Below are positions 47,428 through 58,475 of a DNA stretch of 64,000 nt, piece after piece. Below the pieces are notes generated by a model. That model did not search any database, was not told the origin of the DNA, and saw nothing but the letters and a program-made list of their open reading frames with translations. Each line of letters begins with the position of its first letter. Positions within the stretch are counted from its first letter, which is position 1. Origin of the DNA: Papaver somniferum (taxonomy: Eukaryota > Streptophyta > Magnoliopsida > Ranunculales > Papaveraceae). The position numbers and the translations under genes are program-made. The DNA lies in NCBI RefSeq assembly GCF_003573695.1, contig NC_039364.1, forward strand, positions 231,858,784-231,922,783, in the 5' to 3' direction.

Positions 47428-48831
47428 ATTTTTGAATACCCCCAAACTTATTATTTGCTAGTCCTCGAGCAAAACCAATAAAAAATAAAACCGAATTAAT
47501 CTCGGGTGGGTTTATCAGAGGTGTACCCACAAAAACCATGACTTCTAATTGGTCACAAGTATCCAAAGAGCTATGAGGACATATAAATTCTCAACCTATC
47601 GCCAAGTAACTAGAATTGCCAGAGAAATTAAAGGTGCCAGCTCTAAAGATGACTAAAGAAAAGGGGAGACACATCCGCAACACTGCTAGATAAAGAGATA
47701 TCCGCTACACAGCTAGATAAACATTATAAGATGTGTCCGCTGATTTACAGCTGGATAAGATTAGGAGGGAGATAAAGATGAGAGGGACATCTGCTACACA
47801 ACTGGACTAATTACGTGTGATGAGTTAAACCAGTGCTAGAAAGATTTTGTGCCAGATTGAAAGCGGACTAACAAAGCAACCAAATGTAGCTTTCTTCGAC
47901 TCTCTCATCGTGCTCAGTAGAAACAACGTCTTCTTCAGCTTCAACTGTTGATGATAAACTCTCGAACCTCGTAGAACCTTGACAATTTAACTTTTCTCCT
48001 TAATTTCATGCTTGAAACTTCCTTATAGATTTCTACTTCCCTATGGCCTTATTGAACAAAACGTAACGATGATTTTTTCATTTTTCAATTTTTTTTCTTT
48101 AATTTTTTTTTCTTTAATTTTTTTTAACACAAAAATAACAAGACAAAAATTTAAATGGCCATGAGAGAAGGACTTTAGAACTTGGATCTTCACAACTTGT
48201 GATGTCTTGGTATCATGAACTTCAACAACTTATATCATTTGCTCTTATAACTTTTTGAATTATTCTTTTCTATTGTTGCTTCTAAACCTTAAACGTCTTC
48301 AACTTTCTTCATAGATTTTGATGTCGCCCTGCTTGTTGATGATGATAAGTTTCTACTGAGAGAGAGTCGTAATCCAGTAACTAAGACTACATTGTGAGGT
48401 TGCTTTGTCTTTATGGCATTTCCTTCTGACCTACTTGCCTTTCCATCATGGATGGTTAGGTCCATCACGGTTACCCTCTAAAAGGAACAAGTTCTCTCCT
48501 GAATTTCAAAGATCTCAATGTCTTTTTCTCTAATGTATCAATAGAATGTTATCCCTAGCAATTCCAATTTCCATATTTTCGGTGAGAAACAATATGTAAA
48601 CTTAGCTAACCGGATACTATGTGACGCTTGAAGTTTCTCCCTTATCCCCAAACTTAAATCTAACATTTTCCTCAATGTTCTAAAGATAAAATTAAAAACA
48701 TGAACAAGGAGAAACTATTACCACTTGAGGGAAAAGAAATAAGGAAGAATATTACCGTGTCGCAAGAATATTGGGTTACCTCCCAAGAAGTGCTAAGTTT
48801 AAAGTCTTCATCCAGACAATGGAAGAATTAG
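47428..48831 (-). other. 3' part of the inverted-LTR element, no ORF
   Basis: Non-coding. The polypurine-like tract is at 47435-47450. The remainder has no recognisable feature. Confidence 0.5.
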
Positions 48832-50501
48832 TCACCTCATAGAATCATAAAGTAATAGCCGGAATAACTGTGGATCACCAAAACCAAATAGGGCTATCAC
48901 AAGTAAAAGGAATCCGCAACATCCCAAGAAAATTAGCAAATAGAGCACACCCTTGTCTAGTTTCCTGTTTAAGACAACTACATCTAGCTGTGGTTCAGGT
49001 TCAGGTTCTATAACATGGTCTAGATAGAAAGCTTTCATTGGTTGGATTTCCTCAAAGGCATTCTGAATATCAGGCTGAAGAGTCTGGAAATACTCAAGTA
49101 AGAACTTAGAAGCGCATAACAAAAACCTGAATAACTGGGGATCCTCTAAGTCAATCAGATTTGACTCACACAGCTGACCACAATGAAAGAGGTTGTCTTC
49201 CTTAAGAAAATGTGTCGACCCTATTCTCCTAAAGTAATTAGGTTCAGTCTCAGAACTTAATAACCGACACATCTGAAAATCATAAGTTCCCACATTGGAA
49301 GAAAAGTTTTTGGCGGGAAAACAAAGTCAATTTGTGTATTATCGCCTGGGTAAACGACATCAACCAGAGGATGGGTTTCTAACAACTGAGCTTCTTTCTG
49401 GACATCATTAGGTTCGGTAAAATGTGTATGAAGATAATCTTGTAAGATGGTTGAGGCACAAATGTCAAGTCCTAAACGAGGGAACTTTCTAATAGTTAAA
49501 GCACACGGAGAATTACCCCCAAACTTAGAGTTTTCCGTGTCTCTAGAAAGACTAGTCACAACTTCCCTAATTTCTAGGTCATCAGATTCCTGAAAATGGT
49601 CAATTGATTCTTCTAAGTCAGGTTCATCCTCGCTCATCTCTACGATTTTATGGTCTTCGTCTGAGACTATTGTTTCTAAATCGCTAGACTCTAAAACATT
49701 ATTCTCAGAATAAACTCGTTCCTCTAAATCATTATCGGCTTTGTAAATAGGAAATACTACATCGTCTAAAACGAGGGTATCTCTAGTCAAATCCTCGTCC
49801 TTTTGAATAGGTGAATAATTATTAAAATTATTTGGATTTGAACTAGAAATAATATTATCATTGTAAAGCTCAATTGGAGTAACCATTTCCTGATCACTAT
49901 TCCTACATAAGTATGATTCTCCATCAACACTATCCTCATCATAATAACATGAAAAAGATCGAACCTCATCAAAGCAAGTAGTGCTACCAATTCTAACCTC
50001 ATTATCTTGATTATGTAAATAACTATCTTCATTCTCAAGGGTATTATTGGATACACTATATTGGCAATTCAAGTAATTTTGAGCAATTCTTTCGTTCGTC
50101 TCAGCTATCCGCTTGAGGTGGTCTTCTAAAGAAGGTTCACTCATTATTGTAGTTCTTTCGTCTATAATTATACTATTCATCTCAGCTAACTTACGCGTCG
50201 ACTCAGCTAACTTCCTGATGGACTCTTCTAAAGGAGGAATAGGAACAGAGGGATCATAAAAAGGACTACTTTTCAATAGTTTGATTGTATCCTCTAGAGA
50301 CGAAGAACTAGTACTATAATCTTCTTGCTCGTAAGACTGATGCACGTGTGGATAATAATTGGGCTCACCAGGGTATGACCCATATCCTTCCAAAGGTTGG
50401 CGTTCCCAACTACTATTCACACTATGGTAAGAGTAATGTCCATATTGTTCAGTTGGATAATCATATTCATTGCGATGGCTATTATAATACCAGTTTGACA
50501 T
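48832..50501 (-). pseudogene. Element ORF with C-terminal membrane segment, frameshifted
   Basis: The first frame (49257-50501, 414 codons) starts MSNWYYNSHRNEYDYP, is Tyr/Ser/Glu-rich, and has repeated heptad-like stretches (LEESIRKLAESTRKLAE, LEDHLKRIAETNERIAQ) suggesting coiled coils. At about 49300, in an A/T homopolymer, the frame shifts. The protein continues in 48832-49293 and ends with a hydrophobic segment (VLYLLIFLGCCGFLLLVIAL). No zinc knuckle, protease or polymerase motif. It could be a gag-like or env-like protein of an Athila/Tat-type element; I cannot decide. Confidence 0.5.
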
Positions 50502-51555
50502 CCTAACTGCAAGGGAATTCTAAACAAACACAAAGAAGGCTGACTCGACCACAACAAGCCTAATTTATCTAGCAAACAAAAAGCATGATGACTCCACTTA
50601 GATTGTTTCTAGACCAGCTTCTAATCCTTCGAAAGGGAATTCGTTACAATTTAAGCAAACCCCTCTGGAATCAATCTGAGTCAAAGTAAGTTGAATAGAG
50701 GCGAGGGAATCTGCGTGGAGCTTTGATACCCAAGGCCTCACCGCATTACAAGGCGGCGCAGTCACGCATTCAACTCACATAAACCATCATGAACTTTGAA
50801 GTATGCTTAAAATAGTAACCAATATTTTTCGAATGACTTTCCTATTAAGCTCGTTACCCTATCGGTCTCGTTCTAGTCAGTATTTTAAGCTTAGGTTCGC
50901 GTAGGTTACGTGTTCCTAAGGCGGGCAAGAAGGAAACGGTGATGAAATCCGAGTCCTTATCTTGATTTGGCCAGGCCTTGCCCTTTACTAGAAAATTAAA
51001 TCCGATTTCAGGTCCTCAACATATATGCATACAAAATCATCCAGTAAACCCGCTGACAGGGGATTCGCGGGTGTTTAGAATTCTTACCTCCCGTTCCAGA
51101 CGGGGGATGAACCGCTGAAGTCGACTCGGGCCACGACTCCTATGTCATGTACGAACCCGAGGGGCCGAGACGATATCGTAATCGTCGTCCTTCTCTGCAC
51201 ACATTTTATATTTAAAACTACCCTTCCGTAGGGTTTAAATAAATAAATAAATAAAAATGTCCAATGTCCAAAAATAAAAAGGTCCAAAAATAAAACTTTA
51301 CAAAAATAAAAACTTAATTACAGTTTCTAAAAAAAATAAAATAAAAAATAGAATATCTATATACAAAAATTTTCTTCTTCACTCCTTTTGGATTCCTCCT
51401 TTCTTTTCTTCTTTGGCTTCGCTTTTGTTTTCAACACTTTCTCCCCTTTTCTTTAGCTCAGTTCCAAATATGAAAGCAAACAAGAAATACCAAAAGGCGT
51501 AAAAAGGAACAAATAAAAAATAAAAAAACTAAAAACAAATTTATAAACAAATCAG
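50502..51555 (-). other. 5' leader of the inverted-LTR element
   Basis: About 1 kb between primer site and the start of the ORF, non-coding, with A-rich stretches (51240-51360). Confidence 0.5.
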
Positions 51556-51569
51556 CGTCGGCGGCGCCA
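51556..51569 (-). promoter_or_regulatory. Primer binding site, tRNA-Asp type
   Basis: TGGCGCCGCCGACG on the minus strand, five bases after the LTR end. It resembles the tRNA-Asp primer site of Athila/Tat-type Ty3 elements. Confidence 0.6.
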
Positions 51570-51574
51570 AAAAT

Positions 51575-53682
51575 TGATGTGATTTTCAATTGAGTTGTAG
51601 TAAGATGATTCGTTCACTCAGACTTGTTGAAATTGTTTTTAGGATTAATAAAGGAAAAACACTAAAAATATATACAAATTATGTCACAAGATGAAGAGAC
51701 GCTGAGACGCGGGATTCCACTACTTTTCATATTGTTATGGTTCAGTCATTAACTCTAGACAATATAGCTCAAACAAAAGAAGTTGTGACTCTAGTTCTTT
51801 GCCAAAAATAGATTTCGCAAAATATTATTTGTAAGTAAAAAGCATGACGCATCTAAAGTATTTAGAACTAAGCATGCAACATCTAACAAAATAACAAATA
51901 ATTAATAGAAATCATAAAGCAATTAAATCTATGCAAAAAGTCAATAAAAGAATTAATTCATTTACCACAATCATGAAAAGTTGATTCCTCCATTGTCCCA
52001 GTGATGGGATCTAGCTCTGCATGTTGAAAACATACTCAAAGGAATTTTTCATTGCTCAAAAAGGTGCTTACAAGGAGAAAATGGAGAAATAATTCAAAAC
52101 CGGGTTTGTAACAATTATATTTGTTACAAACCAGAGAACTACGACCCACAGTATGTCACTGATATTGTTGCTCTAAGACCCACGTTAAGCGTCGTTGTCA
52201 CTGTTGGAAAACGACTGTCTCTGGCAGTCTGTTCTTCGTGTTCTACAGCAGCAGAAAAATATTATCTGCAACTCGTCCAATCTCTTCTCTGTAGCTCTCT
52301 ATTCTCTTCCCCCAACTCTCCATCTGCTCTATGACTCCTCAGGATCCTTTTTATACCCACTATTATCATCGAATCTCGTAATTAACTCAAGAATAATCCT
52401 CTTTTACTCCCCTGCCATTAACAGAAATATTTTCCTTTTCTTTCTCTTTCACGCGCTCCTGTTGCTGTCGAATATCGTTATTTATCTTCTACACATTCCT
52501 GTTGTATCTTAGCACACTCAAAACATACGCATTACACGACTAAATCATATGCAATCCCGTGAAAAACTCCCTTGTAAACGTAACTTGCCCTGCTTTCTTT
52601 GACCGGCGAGAATATCTCTTCTTATCCCGAGTACTCGTTTTGGAACACTCCAAACACGTAGAATGATCATTCAAACACATAAAAATACTGAGCAACACAC
52701 TCTCAGGACTCGTACAATCTACCAAAAATATCTCAAAAGAGTCCGAGAATGTTGTCACTCTCAGGGTGTTAGTCCTCAAGGGAGTTGGGGGAGTTGGGTG
52801 TAGTTGTGTTTTTTCCCGTTAGTCGTGAGGGAGTTCGAGGGAGTCTCTTAAAATCCCCGTTAGTCGTGGGAGAGTTTAGAAGAGTCTCCCCAACTCCCTA
52901 GAAAACCCCGTTAGTCGTGGGGGAGTTTGAAAGAAACTCTTAAACTCCCTGTTAGTGGTAAAAATTAGAATGATAGGTAGTTTGTTTTTTTTTGGGAGTT
53001 CTGGGGAGTTCTAGGGAGTTTATAGTGCATTTTTGCCTCACTCCAAATCTCTCAAAAAATTAGAGATTTTGGGAGAGTCTCTCAAACTCCCTACACTCAA
53101 CATACCAAACTCTCTCAAACTCCCAATACTCTCTTACACTCCCTCTAAATCCCCAAGATTCAAAATACATTAAACTCCCTCCAACTCACTCGTGGACTAA
53201 CCCCCTGTCTGTTTCATCGTGAGGAGACCATGTACTTCCCATTTTTTACGAAGTCGAACGTGTTACCATCCCTGTTTCGTAGATCCAAGTCTATCCCAGA
53301 CAAAAACAGCGATTCAATCTCACTCAAACCACTCCAAAATTCAAACAAAAGTTACTCCTGCTGGCTGCAAAAGTTCCCGCCAAAATAATTCTCACGGTGA
53401 TGAATATGGGTGTCCCCCTATCCATCTATGGGGTGCGAATAGAACTGGGGTGCAAATAGTGAAGAAGTTGCCCCTTAGTAACTGAGTGCCCCTTATCCAA
53501 AACTGGGAGTCCGAATAACAAGTGTCTTGCGGGCGTCTTAACCACCTTTTCGAGCCGAATTTTCCAAAAATGTTTTATTCCCAAAAATGCCTACAAACAC
53601 ATAAAATATCAAAATTAGTACAAAATCGAGTGCCAACAATAAATAGTATTGAGATCAAATTAGACACAAAATGTGTCTATCA
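51575..53682 (-). repeat. Right LTR, carries a MITE
   Basis: 1659 bp once the 446-bp MITE and one TCT copy are removed. The TATAAAAAGG promoter on the minus strand (52346-52355) points left, into the element. It differs from the left LTR by scattered substitutions. Confidence 0.85.
52762..53207. mobile_element. MITE, 446 bp, in the right LTR
   Basis: Flanked by TCT on both sides (52759-52761 and 53208-53210), and the other LTR shows the empty site. The terminal inverted repeat is CAGGGKGTTAGTCC (one mismatch in 14). The interior repeats GGGAGTT and CCCGTTAGTCGTGGG phrases in both orientations. The 3-bp TSD suits a PIF/Harbinger or CACTA derivative. Confidence 0.85.
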
Positions 53683-53687
53683 TTTGG

Positions 53688-53880
53688 TATGTACGAAGAT
53701 GATGTCGGTCAATACTAAGGGTTCTGCCGTGGAACATGACACATTTATAAAAAAAGGTACCCTGGTAATTCTTACGTAGGCATGCTGATTGATTCAATAA
53801 ATGCGCTAGTGGTCATAGTGACGTCATGTCAGATGTATGGTTTTACGAATTTAACCCTAAGCCAAAAACCACCATCAACA
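53688..53880 (-). repeat. 3' LTR of the Tat/Ogre-like element, smaller part
   Basis: Continues the LTR after the 7.9 kb insertion; matches 60913-61104. The minus strand starts TGTTGATGGTGG at 53880 next to the GGGGACTTAA tract. Confidence 0.8.
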
Positions 53881-54110
53881 TTAAGTCCCCTGCTTAGCTC
53901 GGAACAGGAGCATTGTTGTGAGGTAAGCATAAGATGGTGACATGCGAGGACAAAATCGAAATGACAAGTCGTGAAAAGATGGTCAAGAAGACCCGGCTAG
54001 CCTTTTTCGAGAGGTAAGGAGAGTTCGTGATTCTCGTGTTGGAGGCCTTGCATAGATTCTACTTGTGGTGTTGCTGGCTAGACCGTGAAGTGATGAGATG
54101 TAGATTGTCA

Positions 54111-54358
54111 GCTTGGAATGGGAGCCGCAGGCGTTGATCAGCTTGAAATGGGAGCCGCAGGCGTCGGTCGGCTTGGAATCGGAGCCGCAGGCGTCGGTCG
54201 GCTTGGAATGGAAGCCGCAGGCGTCGGTCGACTTGGAATGGGAGCCGCATGCGTCGGTCGGCTTGGAATGGGAGCCGCAGGCGTCGGTCGGCTTGGAATG
54301 GGAGCCGCAGACGTCGGTCGGCTTGGAATGGGAGCCGCACGCGTCGGTCGACTTGGAA
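54111..54358. repeat. 30-bp minisatellite, eight copies
   Basis: Unit GGAATGGGAGCCGCAGGCGT plus CGGTCGGCTT, about 8.3 nearly perfect copies. The repeat length is a multiple of three, so it is open in most frames. Confidence 0.9.
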
Positions 54359-54367
54359 TGGGAGGAA

Positions 54368-55130
54368 ACTGGCTTCGGTCCGCGGAATGGTGGAAACTGT
54401 CTTCAGTCTGCAGAATTGTGTAAACTGGTTTCAGAACTTCGGCTACCAAACGATGGTGATGACGCTGGAACTTCGGTTATCAAATGGTAGTGATGGCGCC
54501 TGGCAACTTTGTCTAAATTAGGGTTTGGCATGCCAAAACCCTAATTAGCGCCCCTTACTAGAATTGTTGTGGAATTCTCGTACGAACTCGGATTTTGACG
54601 GTCCGCCCCTCCATATGACCGGAAAAGAATATACTATCTCTCTACGAGGGAATATTCAGGTTTTGAGCTCGTTTAGAAGGTGAAAACGGCCCGACAGTGA
54701 AACTCAGGAAGAATTCAGGATGGATGTTTCAGGCCCATGGAATGATGTCGATTGGCTTCAGTTTCGTGGAAGGATGACGACTGGCTTCAGTTCCGTGGAA
54801 GGATGGGAACTGGTTTTGGAACTTAGGATACGAAACGGTGGTGATGGAGTTGGAACTTAGGCCACCAAACGGTGGTGATGACGCCTGGCAACTTTGTCGA
54901 AATCAGGGTTTGGGATGCTGAAACCCTAATTAGCGCTCCTTACTAAAATCGTTGTAAAATTCTCGTACGAACTCGGATTTTGACGGTCCGCCACTCCATC
55001 TGACAGGAAAATAATTTCCTATCTCCCACGTGGGAATATTTAGGTTTTGAACTCGTTTAGAAGGTGAAAACGTCCCGACAGTGAAGCTCAAGAAGAATTC
55101 AGGAGGTATGTTGCGGGCCCGGGTAACATA
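54368..55130. repeat. Tandem duplication, about 384-bp unit
   Basis: AAACCCTAATTAGCGC, ACTCGGATTTTGACGGTCCG and GTTTAGAAGGTGAAAACG each occur twice, about 384 bases apart, with the intervening sequence also conserved. Confidence 0.75.
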
Positions 55131-57240
55131 GTCGCGCCGAGTCATCTATTCCCGTTCATGGAGCAAGAAGGAAACTTTATTCTGTGCAAACTCTAGAAAC
55201 TTCGTCCGTATGAAAAGAGGTATTGACCTTCTTCTTTTTTCCGTCGCTCGTCCGGATCCGTGCTTTCGTCTGCAGTGTCTCTCCAATGGATTCCAAAATT
55301 TACCAAACTCCATTGCATTCTTGGGACGGATGGATGTGGTTGCGTTGTCGGTCCATCCTTGATTTTAGGTTGTTCAGTCCTAGACCTTCTGATCGCGATG
55401 ACAATATGTTGTGGATGCTTGTATGGTCGAAATCTTCCGGAGCCACTGGATGAAATAGATGAGTTGGGAGACGTTTCGTTACCGACGTGCTGCTATCAAG
55501 TCTTCAAGGAATTTGTTCCAAGAGACATCCTTCGAACCATCTTCTGAATCTTGGACTATCATATGGAATGAGATGCAGTGAGCAGTCCCCAGTTATATTT
55601 TTGTTAGATCCGATGGCACGGTCGAACATGTGAATGTATCTCTGTGGCGTGCTTTTGGAGTCTTCGATGCACATGTACGGCTTTGTGTTGAGAAATTCCC
55701 ATGGCTCGTAAAACTTCGACAGTGATGATGTTGAAATCAGAAATAACCTGGTTAAGGGGAGTGAAATCGTCCCATGCTGGTAGTCCCCATGTGTAGCCTA
55801 CTTTAATTGCATCGTATTGACTCCACATCCACGGGGTTTGATACAAGCTTATTGTATTCTTTTGGATGCGACGCTGGGATGTTCAGAATATCACATGGAC
55901 GAAGTATTCTGGATAACGGAGAGGTAGAAATGACAGAGTTATGTTGTTTATCGTGGCTTCCTCTATTTCTTCAAGAAAATATTTCAGCCACGTCTCTGAA
56001 GTTATCTCATGAGTTTTTGATGGTCGTCGAGTGCGATGAGCAGTCCCCAGTCACATTTTTCTTTAGTTTCTGAAGTTGTTTTACTCTAAGCAGGCTTGGG
56101 ATCTTCCGCGGCCTCGCAAAGTGTTGAAGGCGTCTTCTAGACAGAGAGGTGATGATATTCTTGCACTGCACCCTTGAAGAGTAGATGACCTTATTGTGGC
56201 TATGGCCTTTTGGTTGACTGTGTCTTCTGAGCTTTGACAGTGAAGGGATTCCGTGTATATCCTCAGTCCCCAAGTATGGTCTACATATTTTCATCTTTGT
56301 AGCGATTGATGCTGTGATGAAGCTCTGGCTGGTATCAACAAATGAGTGGTAACAGTTCTTGGTAGCAAATGTAATCATAAGATACTACATTATCGTGGTA
56401 ACAAAGTAGGTTGGCTGGAATTGTATGGGCATCCATGTAAGTAAAAGGATTGGTTGGATGCGTAAGCGAGCAAACTGTCCATGATCATGAGTTTTGGCGG
56501 GATGAATCAAAAGGAGGTCATGACTACGAAGATTGGCTGGCTGCAATCATGATCCTTGACATGGGGAGCGTGGATGTAGGACCCTTTGGAGGAAGGAGTG
56601 GCGACCCCGGTATGATCCTTGGCAGGAGGAAGCGGCGTTGAGGAGGCTTCGGCTCTTGGAGAGGATGTTGAAACTTAAGAAGACAAACGTTGAAGCTTCG
56701 GCTTCGATCCTGGAGCAGCTTATGAAGAGAATGCTGAAGCGGAGCGGCTGCTGAAGTGAACGTTGAAGCGGAGCCGCTGCTGGAGGAAATTGAAGCGGAG
56801 AGGCTGCGTCAATCAGTGTGTTGTCAAACTGGACACCCTTCAAGTGAACAGTGGTTAGGAGTCCCCAGTTCCATCCATCGTGTTTTCCAAGAGAGGTAGG
56901 GGTTTGGGATCGGCTTCTTGGCTGGAAATAGATGTTTTTGGGAACAACTTCTTGGCTGGAAATAGATGTTTTCCTGACACAGCGCGGTTGAGGGCTGCAA
57001 ATATGTCTTGACGTTGCGTCTTGGTAAAATATAAAATATCTCATAAATGTTCCACCATAGACTGCACAATTTTGTGGCCGAAGTCCCCCGAAATCATGCA
57101 TTTCCTGACGGGAAGAGAGTCTTTGTGAACTCAGGGGGGTTGCTGATCTCCTTGCCTCGATTTTGGGGAAGTCATTACCGATATCTACGTGTGATGAAAT
57201 TGGATTGCTGATTCCCATCTATTGAGCGTTCAAGAGCAAC

Positions 57241-57392
57241 GCTGGAAGGATGCAAGCTGCTGGCGCTGGGAAGATGCAAGCTGTTAGCGCTGGAAGGATG
57301 CAAGTTGTCAGCGCTGGAAGAGATGCAGGCTGTTGGCGCTGGAAAGATGAAAGTTGTTAGCGTTGGATGGATGCAAGCTATTAGCGCTAGGT
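57241..57392. repeat. 24-bp minisatellite, about six copies
   Basis: Unit GCTGGAAGGATGCAAGCTGT plus TAGC with scattered changes. Confidence 0.75.
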
Positions 57393-58264
57393 CGTCTTGG
57401 AATGGGCGCTGGCTTGGCGTGGACGCTGGCTTGGCAAGGCGCTGGCTTGGCGCGGCGCGGTAGCAATAAAGTGGGAAAGCGTATTCCAGGTATGTACTCC
57501 AGCGTTTCTCTTTCAATTTGTTTTCTTGTTTTTCTTGTGTTGGTGCAAACCTTAACCATAGGTATGCCTTCCATAAATCTGTAAAAATATTGTTCTTCTG
57601 AACTGGTGTAAACCCTAGCCGTAGGGATGCCTTTCATAAACTTGTAGAAATAATCATCGTAAACAATTCCTCTTCGAATATCACTGTAGTAGCGTCGGCT
57701 ACCTCATGAATAGTGACGGGTAATCATTATTATGCAAAGTGGGTACGTACGGATAGGTGACTGATTCCACGAAGAACCGGGCGTTAGGGTTTTCCTTTTT
57801 TTTTTTTTTTGTTGTAAGTCAAGCGCCTGGTTTATGGTTTGATTTTCTGGATTTTTGGGTTGATAGACAAGTGTTACCTATGAGGGTTTTAGATTATTAT
57901 TCGGGATAAACTGTTTTAGGATCATGCCATTTTTGGTTATGATTGTAACTGACACAAACATCCCAGGGAAGATATGGAATCGTGAACGTTGCGTGTCGGT
58001 AGATGACATGGGATGGAACATAACATGGCTATCGGTTTTATCATTCTCGTGAAAACTTGAAATAGTAAACCATGTATTTTGTCTAGGCAAGAATTACTCA
58101 GTTTTTTGGATTTGCTAACGAAAAATGAGTCAGGTGCAAGTCCGAGTTTTGTGGGAAGCACCGCGATTTTGGAAAGTCCCCGGTCGTACCTGAGTCACTT
58201 GATAATCGAGTCGTCGATCCCTGGGCGGATCGTTTACTTTTAACCTCTGGGAAGTCCCTAGTCG

Positions 58265-58385
58265 CCCCTTGCAGTGTCATGCTTGGTAATCGAGTCGTCT
58301 GGTAACTGAGTCGTCGATCCCTGAGCGGATCGTATCAGGCCGTCTGGTAGCTGAGTCGTCGATCCCTGAGCGGATCGTTTTCCTC
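58265..58385. repeat. Short tandem repeat downstream of the primer site
   Basis: GAGTCGTCGATCCCTGAGCG followed by GATCGT recurs two to three times (also once near 58205), within the 5' leader of the element in its own orientation. Confidence 0.65.
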
Positions 58386-58456
58386 TACCGTCCTGACGTC
58401 TGGGTCGAAGTATGAGATCGAGGATTGAAAATTGACATTGTAACCGAAAGATCAAT

Positions 58457-58474
58457 CTCCCACTGTGGTCGCCA
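58457..58474 (-). promoter_or_regulatory. Primer binding site, tRNA-Arg type
   Basis: TGGCGACCACAGTGGGAG on the minus strand, one base after the LTR end CCCTCA. From memory this fits the tRNA-Arg primer site of Ogre-like elements. Confidence 0.6.
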
Positions 58475-58475
58475 A

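Larger units (their letters stand above)
45769..53682. mobile_element. Ty3-like retrotransposon with LTRs in opposite orientation
   Basis: 7914 bp flanked by a perfect TTTGG duplication (45764-45768 and 53683-53687); the empty site is visible in the other LTR at 60896-60915. The left LTR (45769-47427, plus orientation) and right LTR (51575-53682, minus orientation, less a MITE and its TSD) are both 1659 bp, start TGATAGACAC and end ATCACATCA. A primer site TGGCGCCGCCGACG follows the right LTR on the minus strand, and a polypurine-like AAGTTTGGGGGTATT lies beside the left LTR, so the interior is a minus-strand element whose 3' LTR is inverted. The interior has one long ORF and no reverse transcriptase. 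Confidence 0.85.
53881..58456 (-). other. Interior of the Tat/Ogre-like element, no polyprotein
   Basis: 4.6 kb without a recognisable gag or pol domain. It contains several minisatellites (listed separately) and repeated CAGTCCCCAG-type phrases. The ORFs at 55223-55547 and 56547-57218 have no domain I can name. It is probably a large non-autonomous derivative that uses enzymes of a related element. Confidence 0.5.

Noticed and set aside
54059..54521. Overlapping ORFs with RLRLPFQADRR-type or SVGLEWEPQA-type repeats on both strands
   Set aside because: They are the 30-bp minisatellite read in different frames; unit length divisible by three keeps all frames open.
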